Shown piece by piece: positions 10,800 through 21,773 of a stretch of 64,000 nt of DNA. Positions within the stretch are counted from its first letter, which is position 1. Each line of letters opens with the position of its first letter. The stretch is from Nematostella vectensis. Taxonomy: Eukaryota; Cnidaria; Anthozoa; Actiniaria; Edwardsiidae. A program made the position numbers and the translations under genes. The notes under the pieces were generated by a model. That model was not told where the DNA came from, made no database searches, and saw only the letters and a list, made by a program, of their open reading frames with translations. The stretch lies in NCBI RefSeq assembly GCF_932526225.1, contig NC_064041.1:4147046-4211045 (forward strand). The letters run 5' to 3'.

Positions 10800-11243
10800 G
10801 CACCTAACACGGCCCTGTTTGTTGTGTGATGGCTGTCGGGGATTAAGAGTTTATTAGTTTTACGTGACGCAAGATAGCGTGAAGGAAATTACGTTAGGTG
10901 TTATTGTCCTATCTTATCAGGAAATTAAGTAGTGATTTAATCTTGTGAACGTGAATAGCACGATGAATCGTAGTAAGAAAGGAATGTAAACTATTTAGTA
11001 AATATCCGGTTGTGGGTAGATGAAAGGAAGCGCTGTATTGTCCATTGTTTGGAAGGGTGTAAACTGGGGTATAAATAGGGAGCACATTGATCGCTTTGAT
11101 TAAATTGATTGTAAAACGTTGACCGTTGAGAGTTTTATTGATTGTACGTAGCATGAAGTGCTAGTAAACGCAAACAGGTACCGAAGGAAATTGATTGCAC
11201 AGGGAAACGAATTTCCACGACATTTGGTCCGATCGAGCCGGAT
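10800..11243 (+). promoter_or_regulatory. BEL/Pao 5' LTR (start uncertain) and primer-binding site, copy B
   Basis: A TATAAAT box lies at 11070-11076, about 150 bases before a CA end at 11221-11222. It is followed by the TGGTCCGATCGAGCCGGAT primer-binding site at 11225-11243 and the gag ATG at 11250. The LTR start is a guess because no intact 3' LTR is visible after the element's broken end near 18500. TATA box, LTR end, PBS and gag start are in the right order and spacing. Confidence 0.5.
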
Positions 11244-11249
11244 AGGAGA

Positions 11250-11912
11250 ATGGCGACTGTAGAATCAAAGAGGAAAACCATAGCGGGACACAGAGCCTTC
11301 GTGACGAGGTTTATGGCTGAGGGGTGCGAGGAAAAGAGTGCGGTCGAAGTACTGGGAGACCGGTTACAGATCCTCAAGACCCTCGACGATGAAGTGCTCG
11401 AGTTGATGTCCAGAGATGATGTATTCACCGAAGAAGATGTAAAAGAACAGACGGTGAACGCAGGAAAGATAAAAACGACCATAAGAGAAAAGATATTGGC
11501 GCTCGAGGCAGCCGAACGGACGAGCCGCCAAAACAGCGTAGCAAGTGAGATTGAGAGTGAAGCCGCCGCGAGCAGTGCGCAAGGCCAAGAGACAAGAGCC
11601 CGATTGCCTAAGCTGAGGCTAAAGAACTTTGCTGGGAGAAACTTTGGTGGAGGAAACTTTGCTTTGTCGGTGAGTGGCAGGAGTTTTGGGATGGATTCGA
11701 GAGTAGTATCCATTCCAATCCTTGCCTGGCCACCGTCGATAAGTTCAATTATCTGAGAAATCTGCTCGTGGGACTGGCGCGGGGAGCGGTGGCAGGATTC
11801 GCCCTGACGGCGGCAAATTACCAGTCGGCTATCGATCTCCTGAAGAGGCGTTATGGCCAAACAGAAAAGATAAAGAGGGAACACTTAAATGAGATGATGA
11901 AGGTGCAGGCCT
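11250..11912 (+). pseudogene. BEL/Pao gag, copy B, 5' part
   Basis: Same gag as 2742-3260, with the same frame shift before WQEFWDGFE. This copy continues with DKFNYLRNLLVGLARGAVAG, then FALTAANYQSAIDLLKRRYG and REHLNEMMKVQA, the conserved DUF1759 stretch, until the hAT insertion at 11913. The rest of gag resumes at 17269. Gag here would be the structural protein of a retrotransposon. The element cannot be active because of the frame shift and the insertion. Confidence 0.85.
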
Positions 11913-12248
11913 TTCAATAGAAGGCGGCTACCGGCGGTGAACCGCCGCCTACTTCGGCGTTGACCGCCGCCTACTTCAAAACACAGTAAAAAAAGGTTGG
12001 GCAATCTGCCCTAAAACTTGCTCTAGAAACGTTGTCAAATGAAAATGAAATACTCACTAGTATGTTGTTGTATCATTTTCTTATTTAGCAGGGTCTTTTT
12101 AGCAATACTTTTCTTCGTTCAATTGCATTCTCGTCCAAATAACTCAAGTCGCGTGTTGTTTTGTTTACGACCGCCATCTTGGATTCGCATCGATATGGAT
12201 TATGGGTAGTGTGAGCCTAATTGTGTACAGCGGTATTTCTCTTCAAAC

Positions 12249-15200
12249 ATGGCGACGTCCAACAAGAGATCAAAGAGAGATGCGACCGCGAGTTCGGGCA
12301 TGAATATTCATGCTTTCAGAAGCTATTTTGTAAATGAAAATAGATCGGGTAATATATCATTTCTTTATTGAGGTTTTGAAATTATTACAAATGCGTTGTG
12401 TTGTTTGAACCAGTTAGTTTGAACTTTTGAACTACTAAATTGTGAACATCTATCATCGATCACTTATCCTGTGAACGAGCTTTCTCCTGTGAGGTCTGTT
12501 TCATTTTGTAGCAAGTCGGCGTGTCTGAGAGACGACTGCTTACGAAAAGATCAAAGACTCACAGGAGAAAGCCCGGCTCGCAGGGTATCGATCACGAACA
12601 AAAACTACAAGTTTTTTTGTGTCTTGTGCCTATTATTTTCGGTTTCTTGTGTGCTCGCAAGAGAGACCTCTGCCGAGGTTGACTGTCTTGGACAGTCTGG
12701 TGACGGCCTGATGGGTTTCTAGATTCGTCAGATTCACGTTTTTTTTTTTCATCATCTACAATACAAACTCTCCTGGGAAACGAAAGCAGTATCTTAGTAG
12801 AATTCGCCTTGTTCGAGGTTTTCTTGAAACATTCCATAAGAACTGTCTAGATATTCATTTGAGTGAAAGCTATTTAGTGCCCGTTTGATCGGAAACTCGG
12901 CGGGGAGGGGGGCTCGCATATATGATATCCATATTGCCCATGTTGATATCCAGTTAGTCGATGTCCTAAATCATGGGCGTCAAAATGAAACTACGCGCGC
13001 TATTAGGTTAGAACAAAAAGTCACCACTGTCCGCGGGACAGTCCCGCGTTCATCGCGCGCGTTGCACAAGCATATCAGCCGACTGTTCTTGTGACGGCCA
13101 AGCAAAAAAGAAAATATGGTGTACGTTGATAAGGGTATGTTCTTTTTTCTCGAATCTGTTATATATTTTTTCGATTTTGTTTCCCCTTGGTTTAACAATT
13201 CTGGTAGGAGTACAGTCCCTCGTTTCCCCCGGGTTTTGGCACTTACGCACATAGGTGCGGAAATCAATTTTCACGCTATTTCTCGCATCTGCCAGAAAAA
13301 TGATTATTTGTCAACAGAGCTATTTTGGGGGGTCAAAAAACACAACAGACAGAAGAGTAATTACCATGAGACACAAAAAATAAAAGTAGAAGCAGAAAAA
13401 AATTGTTTTGCAAGAAGGGAAAGTTATAATTGGCAGATTTAACAAATTTCCAGGGGTTGAGCGTGGTATGTACTCTTATTTCCCACGCTACACGTCATCT
13501 TCGAGGTCAAAATGTTGTGGACTCACGAGACGAAGTCGAGTGAGTCCACAACAAATTTTGGCCTCGAAGATGACGTGTAGAGTGGGAAATAAGAGTACAT
13601 ACCACGCTCAACCCCTGGAAATTTGTTTTTTACCACAACAACAACTTCACTCATTTCACAATTTCACTCATTTTCGAGGAAGCACGTGCGACTTTCCGTT
13701 GCAAGTACCGCACGCGTGCGCGCGCGTGGTATGGACTCTTATTTACCACGGCGAATTGACCAATCAGAGCGCGAGATTACTAACAGTTGTGGTAAAAAAG
13801 GCGATTTTTGTTTGGGAACCAAATTATAAGAACGGTCCCATATCAATCAGATTTTTTACTGAATTACATAAAGACAGTATGTGGCAGAAAAACAGTATGT
13901 CAGAAAACGTTTTTCAAACATAGCTTTTTATTTCAAATAACATAACTTACGTGGTATTTTCCAGCCAAACCAAACGAAGAGACTACATTACCATCGCCGA
14001 ACTCTGCTTCAAGCATTACTCAAGAGGTTCAAGATGGCACGGCATCAGGTGCCAATCTCATAGTGCATGGTGGCGAGACAAATGAGGCAAATGAAACACC
14101 TAGCAACCCGACCCCGCAAAACAGAGCAAAGGGCGAAGTTAAAAAGGCATGGACGGCAGAGGATGAGTCGAATTTCTTAATCTCTTCATTTGTTGATTAC
14201 CCTCAGGTTATTCATAGCTTCCACACGTGTAGAAGCCGGAGGTGCATCTCTCTGCGCCCCACTGAAACGCGCCGCCTGGCTACGGGGGCTGCTGATCGCT
14301 TTCAGCATCGGTGGATAATGGATGAGAAGTTGTCATTGTCCACCGCCACTGATGTCAACTGGCTTATATATGTTGAAGGCCAGGGAATGTTCTGCTTGCT
14401 TTGTCGAAAGCATGGGACATCAAACCCCCAAAACAAAAGCAAAAAATACAGCCTCGATCCTGCTGTGCGATTTAAGCGAGCGGCTCTAGAGAATCATGCA
14501 CAATCACAACAGCACAAAGCAGCAGTCGAGGCGGAGCTACTCAGCAGAGTATCAAGCTTTGAAGTAGCAATCAAAGAAATCCAAAGCAGTAAGGACGAGG
14601 TGTACTATAAGACATTTCTGGCCATGTACTGGCTAGCAAAAGAAGAGATGCCTAATAAGAAGTTCACTAGTCTGCTGTCAGTGCTTGAGCAACTAGGTCT
14701 CGACAACATCAAGTACTTTCAACACCGCTCTGCAGGATCAGTCCGAGAAATGTTCCTCCTTATTGGCAGCGTATTGAAAGAGCAGCTCACGACTAACTTG
14801 TCTCTCGCAAACTGCTTTGGAATTCTCTCTGACGAGGTATGCGATGTTTCCAACATAGAGCAGCTGGTAACATTTGTAAAATATGTTGACCCCAATAGTG
14901 GCAAAGCTCACACGACATTTCTGGCCGCCAGCGACCTGTTAGAGAGTTCTACAACAGGATCACCAGACGCCAAGTCCATCACAGAGGCCATTATTTCCCA
15001 AGTCACAGATGCTGGTCTGAAAATGGAAAATGTGTCAAGTTTCTCAAGCGATGGGGCATCCGTGATGACAGGCCGAAGATCCGGAGTAGCAACAAGGTTG
15101 AAAGCGGATAACAAGGCCATGCTTAACATCCATTGCATCTGTCACCGTTTGGCCCTTGCGTGCGGAGACGCCAACGACACAGTAGATTACATCAAACAAG

Positions 15201-16609
15201 TGGAGCGTATCCTTATTCAACTGTGGTCTTTCTTCGATAACTCAGCGAAGAAAACGGCGGCGTACGCGAAATCCGTACTTGAAGTCAAGAAGATAAATGT
15301 CAGCGCGAAAGGCAAGAAACAAATTGGAAAGCGGTTCAAAAAAGCCTGCAGGACAAGATGGCTTTCAACGGAGAAGGCTATCGAAGGGGTCTTTGAAGAT
15401 TACGAAGCATTACTTCAGACCCTTAGATTCTTCAAAGAGAGCAACGATGCAACAGCAACTGGCCTTTTGAAGCAAACTTCGAAGTTGAAATTTATAGGAA
15501 CTGTGTATTTATTGCATGAGGTCCTTCCTATCCTCGGGCATCTGAGTAAGGCCTTCCAAGAGGGTGAAGTGTGTTTTGCTTCAATCGCACCAGCCATCGA
15601 CTACACCATGGATCAGCTAGATGATGTCGCTAAGAACCAAACACACTTAGCCAGAATGACGGAAGATCTGATCGAGGGAGGGAGACTTTCAAGGTGCGAC
15701 CTGCCAGATTTCACACCGGAGAAGAAGAGCATGCTGCAAAGCCTAACAAGGCAATATGTCCAGGCACTGAAAGACAACATCGTGAACAGGTTTTCTGGCA
15801 ACCTAGAAGTCCTGACAGCCTTCAAAATCTTTGACCCATGCGCCGTCCCAGAGAAGACAGATCCTGGCTTTAAGGAGTACGGGAAGAAAGAAGCAATAGT
15901 ATTGGCCGACTTCTTTTACAATGGAAGCAACGACCAGGCTGAAAAGAAGGACGAGTTACTGGCGGAGTGGACCAAGATCAAATACAACATCTTGAGTTTA
16001 AAGAGCGAAGTCCCCCCAGACGTCAGACGTCCTTCAAAGAAGCTGACCAACCGGAAGACCCCGACAGAATGGCTGCTTGAGCACATGATGGCCATGAAAG
16101 CCACCTACCAACACATGTGTCCATGCCTCCTACAAATAGTAGAGATATGCCTTTCTCTGCCCGTTAGCAATGCTTGGCCAGAGCGAGGTGCCTCTGCTAT
16201 CAAGCGTCTCAAGACTCGCCTCCGATCGTCAATGAAAAACGACATGCTCCAGGCCCTCATGCACGTAACCATCAATGGCCCTAGTACAAGTGAGTGCAAG
16301 CCTATCATAGAAGAGGTGACAAGGCAGTGGTTGGCCAAGCCCAGGCGCAAATTGGCAAATCCTCCATCAAAGGATCATCAACTGCACAAACCCACAACAA
16401 CAGATGCAGGCACTCAAGTCGACCCAATCCCCATGGACATCACAGACATCGAGCATGTGTGGGAGACTGCCAGGGCGCTAGAGGCGGATGTGGTTGCACT
16501 GGAGGAAGAAATGGAGGCAACCGCAGCGCTTTTGAAGCTCCCTCCTGATGATCTGTTTGGCGATTACTCAGACAGTGACTTTGAATACAGCGACTCTGAA
16601 TGTGTCTGA
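12249..16609 (+). CDS. hAT-family transposase, two exons, 914 aa
   Basis: Exon 1 is 12249-12348 (MATSNKRSKRDATASSGMNI...), with a GT donor after a phase-1 base. Exon 2 is 13965-16609, preceded by TTTTCCAG, and the join stays in frame. Features: a BED/TTF-like zinc finger (FCLLC at about 177-180, H211, H217); first catalytic D in LSDEVCD (about 323); second D in FSSDGASVMTG (about 396); the hAT CxxH motif in HCICHRL (about 424); catalytic E in the AWPERG motif (about 773) within the hAT dimerisation region; and an acidic tail. The protein resembles the ZNF862/C17orf113-like branch of hAT proteins. All catalytic residues are present and there are no internal stops. It would cut and paste its own element. 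The intron holds a hairpin MITE. Confidence 0.88.
13441..13627. repeat. Hairpin MITE in the hAT intron
   Basis: A 187-bp near-perfect palindrome with arms of about 85 bp. The outer ends read AACAAATTTCC...GGAAATTTGTT and the centre is near 13530. Arms differ at a few positions only. A related fragment (TGGTATGGACTCTTATTTAC) lies nearby at 13726. A target duplication could not be fixed because the flanks are T-rich. It lies inside the transposase intron, so it is a second layer of nesting. Confidence 0.8.
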
Positions 16610-16639
16610 TGCTTTTGACAACAGCTCAGTGATCATTAT

Positions 16640-16925
16640 TAATTTACAGTCAGGTGTTGTGCCATGAGTTGTTGTTCAAAACACAGCTGGATCTTGACGT
16701 TGTTATTTCAGATAGTACAATAGTGACAAAATTTCACTCAGTGAGCTTTTGTGCCGAGGTTGTAAAAAGCACAGCTGTATCTTGCGTATTCCGGTAAAAT
16801 TTGGATACATTATTATTTCATTAGTCAGGTGTTGTGCCGTGAGTTGTTGTATAAAACACAGCTGGATCTTGGCGTTGTTATTTCAGATACAATTTCATTT
16901 CAGATAGTACAATAGTGACAAATTT
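16640..16925. repeat. Direct duplication in the hAT 3' region
   Basis: A stretch of roughly 100 bp beginning CAGGTGTTGTGCC, passing through ACACAGCTGGATCTTG and ending with ATAGTGACAAA, occurs at about 16649-16732 and again at about 16826-16923. It is non-coding, between the transposase stop and the right end. Confidence 0.7.
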
Positions 16926-17262
16926 TTGACATCAATCTTGATATTAGCAATAATGATACCTTGTGTCCCGGGGTTGTAAAAGACATCAGTTGAGTCAGAA
17001 AATACTAAAGCTATGGAACACGTCTCAGTTGTACTTTTTGCCCTCAAAAATGCTGAAAAAAGGGCTGTGTGGATCACATATAACAGCCAAATTTTCAGCC
17101 CTCAGAATGCTGGAAAACGCATCCCTTATATACTAAATTGCAAAATTTCCCGGAGGGGCATGCCCCAGGACCCCCCTAGGTTACTCGGGCCTTACGGCCC
17201 TCGCTACTCACTAACAGCCGCCTACACTAAACACACAGCCTCCTACTCAAATAATTATTGAA

Positions 17263-18530
17263 AGGCCTGAAGGTGCGAGGAGTCACGAGCGAGAAAGACG
17301 CGGCTGGTCTTTGCCGATTTTACGACGCGGTGGAGACCAAGCACCGAGGGCTGCAGGCGCTGGGAGTGGAGGCGGCCCAGTATGAAAGCATACTAGTGCC
17401 GGCCTTGTTAGAAAAAAACCCAGAGGCGGTGCGGCTCTCGATAACGAGAGGAAAGAGCCACAAGAACTGGGTGATTGAAGATATGCTAGCGGAGCTACTC
17501 GAGGAGGTTGAGCTATGAGAGCGATGCCAGCCAGACGAGAGACCCGCACCCCAAGAGCAGAACCGAGGGAAGCAAGGCCCAAACTCAGCGAGCGCCTTGA
17601 CGACGGCACGGACCAGAAAAAGATGCGCCTTCTGCCTCGGGGAACACCAAGAGGACGAATGCTCCAAAGTAAAGCTGCCAAAGGATAGAATAAATATATT
17701 GCGTAAGTTTGGAAGATGTTTTATTTGCCTAAAAAAGGGACATAGGTCCAACGAATGTTTTAACAAGGATGGGTGTAGCGATTGTCGTGGGAGGCACCAC
17801 GTTTCGATTTGTTACGAGAGAGAGTTAACGAGAACGTGACGAATGGGGCTAGAGTGACGGAAACTAGCGTCCATGTATGTACTGGGGGGCTGGTCGCGTT
17901 ACAGACCGCCCAGGGAATTATACGGGGGGAGAGAAGCGTGAAAGCGAGTACTTTTTGATGCAGGTAGCCATAAATCCTTTATTACTAGCAAAACGGTGAA
18001 AGCAGCAGGGTTAAAAGGGGTTAGGAAGGAAGGGCTAGAAATAAGTGCTTTTGGGCAAAAGGGAAAAGATAGTGGATTACGTGACGTGTTTTCCTTTGAA
18101 ATCCATCCCATAAGAGGGGGCGAAAGTGTCAAGATAGAAGCGTATAAAGTTCCCAGTATCACGCAAATTAGAAACGTGCATGTCGAAAAAAGAAAGCTTG
18201 AATATGCACATCTCCAAAATTTGTGGTTTTCGGATGTGAATAGAAAGGACGAAGTCCTTGTAATCGAAATTCTCATGGGGAGCGATAGTTTGTGGCAATT
18301 TCAGAACGGCAGAACCATTCAAGGGGCAAGGGATGAGCCGGTTGCTATTCAGACAACACTGGGCTGGGTTTTGTCGGGTCCCCTGCGAGGAGATGAAGGA
18401 GGTGTCAGCAAGCAAGTAACCTAACTGTTCGGTGAAGGAATTTATGAAACAGGACAGTGGAGGAATAGGAGTTGACCCTAACGAGAGTTGGGAATCGAGC
18501 ACCTATTCCCGTTATGTACGCATTAACTAA
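17263..18530 (+). pseudogene. BEL/Pao gag 3' part, zinc knuckles and protease
   Basis: This resumes the element cut by the hAT. From 17258 one frame gives LKVRGVTSEKDAAGLCRFYD and the rest of the Pao gag, and an in-frame TGA at 17516. The same frame then carries the zinc-knuckle region (CAFCLGEH, CFICLKKGHRSNEC, CSDCRGRHH; 17620-17810). After further breaks around 17837-17940 comes the aspartic protease: LFDAGSHKSFI with the DxGS active site at about 17955, then the DUF1758-type tail up to GWVLSGPLRGDE. RT begins (DPNESWES) and is lost by about 18530. RNase H, integrase and the 3' LTR are missing. Confidence 0.85.
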
Positions 18531-18938
18531 CGAACATGATGTTTTCAGGGGGGATGATTATGGGCTGTCTCTATTGTCAACGTTAACGTTATCTTTGTCA
18601 AAGTTATTTTTGTCACATCTGGAACGCCCATCAAAACGCCCATCCTTTTGAAGCCCCTAACCGTACTCGGTAGAATACAACTTTTGCCTTGATTAATTGA
18701 CATTCTCTTTATATAAGATATTAGTGGTATGCATGATGGCACTGCAGAACCCAACCGTACAATCAGCAGAGGTGAATACTTCCGTCATGTCCAACATCGT
18801 ATCACTCCAGAGTGTTATAATGAGTGTGTGTTTTTTTTGCATGGAGATGGATGGATGATGATATTAGAACCAATAACTAACAGTTTAATATGTTGTTTTT
18901 CTTGTTCACAGACACCACGACTAGACTGAACAAAGCTA
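18531..18938. other. No gene seen
   Basis: Short non-coding stretch between the Pao remnant and the next relic. It contains a CA-type splice-acceptor-like site near 18911 and a weak open frame from 18729 that I cannot assign. Confidence 0.4.
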
Positions 18939-19052
18939 TTGCATCAACTAAAAGAGCTCAGGGAGCTTAAAAGTGCGGGGGTACTTACCAAAGAAAATTT
19001 TGCCAAGCAAAAGGCTGCAGTTCTGGACGTAATTTGTAAATCCCCAAGATAA
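18939..19052 (+). pseudogene. SHOCT-like helical C-terminus fragment
   Basis: An open frame of 37 codons to TAA at 19050 reads LHQLKELRELKSAGVLTKEN and then FAKQKAAVLD. This is the short amphipathic pattern of SHOCT-type C-terminal domains (helix, G-x-(L/I)-T turn, helix), which are also found at the ends of some transposon-encoded proteins. A possible acceptor AG precedes it at 18911-18912. It looks like a last exon whose upstream exons are gone or unrecognised. Confidence 0.4.
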
Positions 19053-19094
19053 AGTCGATTTTATAGTATTTCAAAATGCATATTGTAATTACAG

Positions 19095-19260
19095 TCGAAG
19101 CTCTCTGAGCGACTGCTCTCGTAAGCGACCAGCTCCGATAACGACCCGATCACCAATTGAATTGTCAGACAAACTCTGTAATCTTTAGCTCTCATAAGCG
19201 AGCAACTTATCGGTGCAACCAGCTCTGCTAACTACCACAATTTCAAACAACCGAGATTTT
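19095..19260. repeat. Tc1/mariner-pogo-like terminal repeat fragment
   Basis: The sequence begins TACAGTCGAAGCTCTCTGAG and contains AAGCGACC, AAGCGAGC and similar spaced motifs. This is the style of terminal repeats of Tigger/pogo-type elements, preceded by the TA target dinucleotide. No partner end was found, so the call is weak. Confidence 0.35.
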
Positions 19261-20789
19261 ATTTTACACAATGATTTTTGGCTTTACAACATCAGTCAAC
19301 ACCTGCTAAACATAATATGCAATGCATGCTGAAATCACATATAAAGCGGAAATATTGTATACTTTACAAAAGCATGGGATTGACATTTCTTTGTCTCCAG
19401 AAAATATATAAATGCAAGAAATCTCTAGTCCATAGCCAGCTCCACGATTAATCCTTTTTCCAGTGACAATAGCCATCCCCTTGTTTGTTGCAAGCTTTAG
19501 AAATCGGCAGGGTTGTTTTCTAGGGTAACCTAGGGTGCGTATGTATTTGTAGGATATGTTCAGAAGACTTTCCTTTCGAAAACAGGGTATTGGAGTAACA
19601 AGGTTATTTAGTTGATAGGGGTTATGACAGTAGATTTGTGGGGAGGGAGGTTGACCGGGTTAGACGAATTCCAACATTGAAAGACAGGCGTAAAGGTAAG
19701 AATGATCGTGTACCTTTTGTAGTCACTTTTCATCCGGCTTTACCTAATTTACCTGGTATATATAGGTGTATATATAGGCGTATTTTCACTGTACAGTATT
19801 TAGTATTTTAGGCATGTAAGTATTTTGAATGAGGTTTTTTTATGCTCCTAGGTGATTATTATCATTATTATTACTACACAGCAAGCATTGTGCTGTATAA
19901 ACACCTATTTCATAGTTTTTTTATATTTAAAAAAATAACGGATTTTTTAATCAAGTTATAAATTAATTCTTATTGTCTTTCAAGCAGAATCTATACACAT
20001 AATCAATGAATAGAAAAAGCCTTTGAAGATAGGAGTCATTTGAAGAATAATAATCATTAAAAATTCTGAATTAAATCATATCAGGACATATTCCTAGGGA
20101 AAAAGTTCTAGCAATTAGTACTCACATCGCTTACCCTCACATCAGTTCGACTTTGACATTGGAGATGTATGAAGTGACATCCTTTTAGCCATGCTGTATT
20201 TGTTCCATTACCACAATCCAACAGCACACAACAGGATCCTACCATTACGAAGAGCAAAGATTTGCATAAAGTTTTAAAACAAGGACAGCAATATCTGGAC
20301 GGTCAAGAGGTCGAGTAGGGAAATTAGTCATGTAAGGATGAGTTTAGAAAATGATGTCACATTGTTTTTACAGAAATCTTGTCAAATGTCAAAGTTGTAA
20401 CCAAGCACATGGAACATTGCAGCTCATTCAAAATTAAAGCAGCTCTTTCAATTGAAATGGCATTAAAATTGGCCTCGAGAGCAATAAATGCGTCCATTGT
20501 TGTCGAAAAAGTAAAAGAAATCCATCAAAACATCAATTTTTGGCGTATTTTTAAACTTTCGATATTTCTCCTGGATTCGCACTTTTTCATTTTCAATGAG
20601 CATCAGTCCCCACGCGGTAACAAACATGCCAAGGATAACTGAAACAAGTGGTTTAAGTCATATCAGGAATGGAAGTGACTCACACATTCTCAAAACAACA
20701 GCATTCAAGCGACTTCTACAAGACCATAGCCCAACCAGAGCGATTTATTACAGATTCTTTACATAGAAAAAGGTTTTTCATTGACGAAA
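19261..20789. other. No gene seen
   Basis: AT-rich sequence. An open frame at 20379-20642 after an AG has no recognisable motif. Confidence 0.4.
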
Positions 20790-21542
20790 ATGCCCAATCG
20801 GTGCATTAAATACGGTTGCTATGTACTGTCACAAAAAGAAGGGATATCCCTGCATCTGATACCATTTTATGGTGACGACTGACCCGAGGAAAATAGTCGA
20901 AGAAGGCACTGGATCGACTTCATGAATTCTAAAAGAAAGGCAAAGGAAAGTCGAGTATGGGAGCCAGGTACTTTTTGCCGAATTATTTTCAAAACGTGTA
21001 TGCTGGTGAGGTGAGAAAAAGGCGGCTGAAAGTAGACGATTTCGGCGTTTCTGTTTGGCCAACTGTGCATATGTGAAGGGCAGGTGAGGAGACAGCTTCC
21101 CCAACAAAACGCACCAAAAGAATGAAGAGTTGAGATCTATATTTACAAATTTAGCGTGAATGACAGAAACAGTGATTTTGTAAGCGATTAGTTCGGCATA
21201 CTCAAGTCTATATGCCTTTTAAACTTGCAAATGGTTCCAATTGTTTAGAGGGTGAAAGCAGCGAAGGAACGCGCAGAGAATTTGTTTGGGCCTGGCACGT
21301 GGGCCATCCCTTCATCTGCACCTCAGGTTAGCAAGTCTTTTACATAGATAATCCCCGTGTATCAGTATTTTTCGTGGGTGATTGTTTCATCTACACTATG
21401 TTAAGGCTCTGACCCTATATTTTGCTATTTTGTAGACTGATGTCAGCACTGGTTTGTTTATGCCTGACACTTGTGCCATTCTGTCAACTTTATTAAATCC
21501 CCTATTTTATTTCTTTATGTTTTTGCTACACTTTTTTTATAG

Positions 21543-21773
21543 ACTGCTGTAGCCACTCCTGACAGTTTGACTGAGATTGAGCCCTTTAATAACACCACAT
21601 CTGTACCGGAGGTTTGTTAGAGTTTTATAATGACCAAATCCCAATATCAATATTTCTGGTTCTATATGTTTTACTCTGATAGTTTTGTTACACTTATTTC
21701 GTAGACTGCTGTAGCCACTACTGAAAGTTCCACTGAGATTGAGCCCTTCAATAACACCACATCTGTACCTGAG
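21543..21773 (+). repeat. Tandem exon duplication (162-bp unit)
   Basis: Two 69-bp exons, 21543-21611 and 21705-21773, encode 23 residues each (TAVATPDSLTEIEPFNNTTS and TAVATTESSTEIEPFNNTTS, then VPE). The flanking intron sequence is duplicated too. The first copy has a GT donor. The second has GC at that position. Confidence 0.75.

Larger units (their letters stand above)
7234..11768. repeat. Segmental duplication, copy B (matches 1-3260)
   Basis: See copy A. Copy B is the longer version. It keeps 7321-7473, 7855-8010 and 10130-11105, the last including most of the putative Pao LTR, and it runs on into the rest of the Pao gag. Confidence 0.9.
11907..17268 (+). mobile_element. Complete hAT-type DNA transposon with target duplication
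   Basis: The element spans 11913-17262 (5350 bp) and is flanked by AGGCCT at 11907-11912 and 17263-17268. Its ends are short inverted repeats, TTCAATA...TATTGAA. Next to the ends are subterminal copies of GCCGCCTACT-like motifs in both orientations (11919-11980 and 17217-17245), typical of transposase-binding sites in hAT elements. It sits inside the Pao gag. The 6-bp duplication is shorter than the 8 bp usual for hAT, so the subfamily is not the classical one. The transposase frame is intact, so the copy may be young. Confidence 0.8.
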
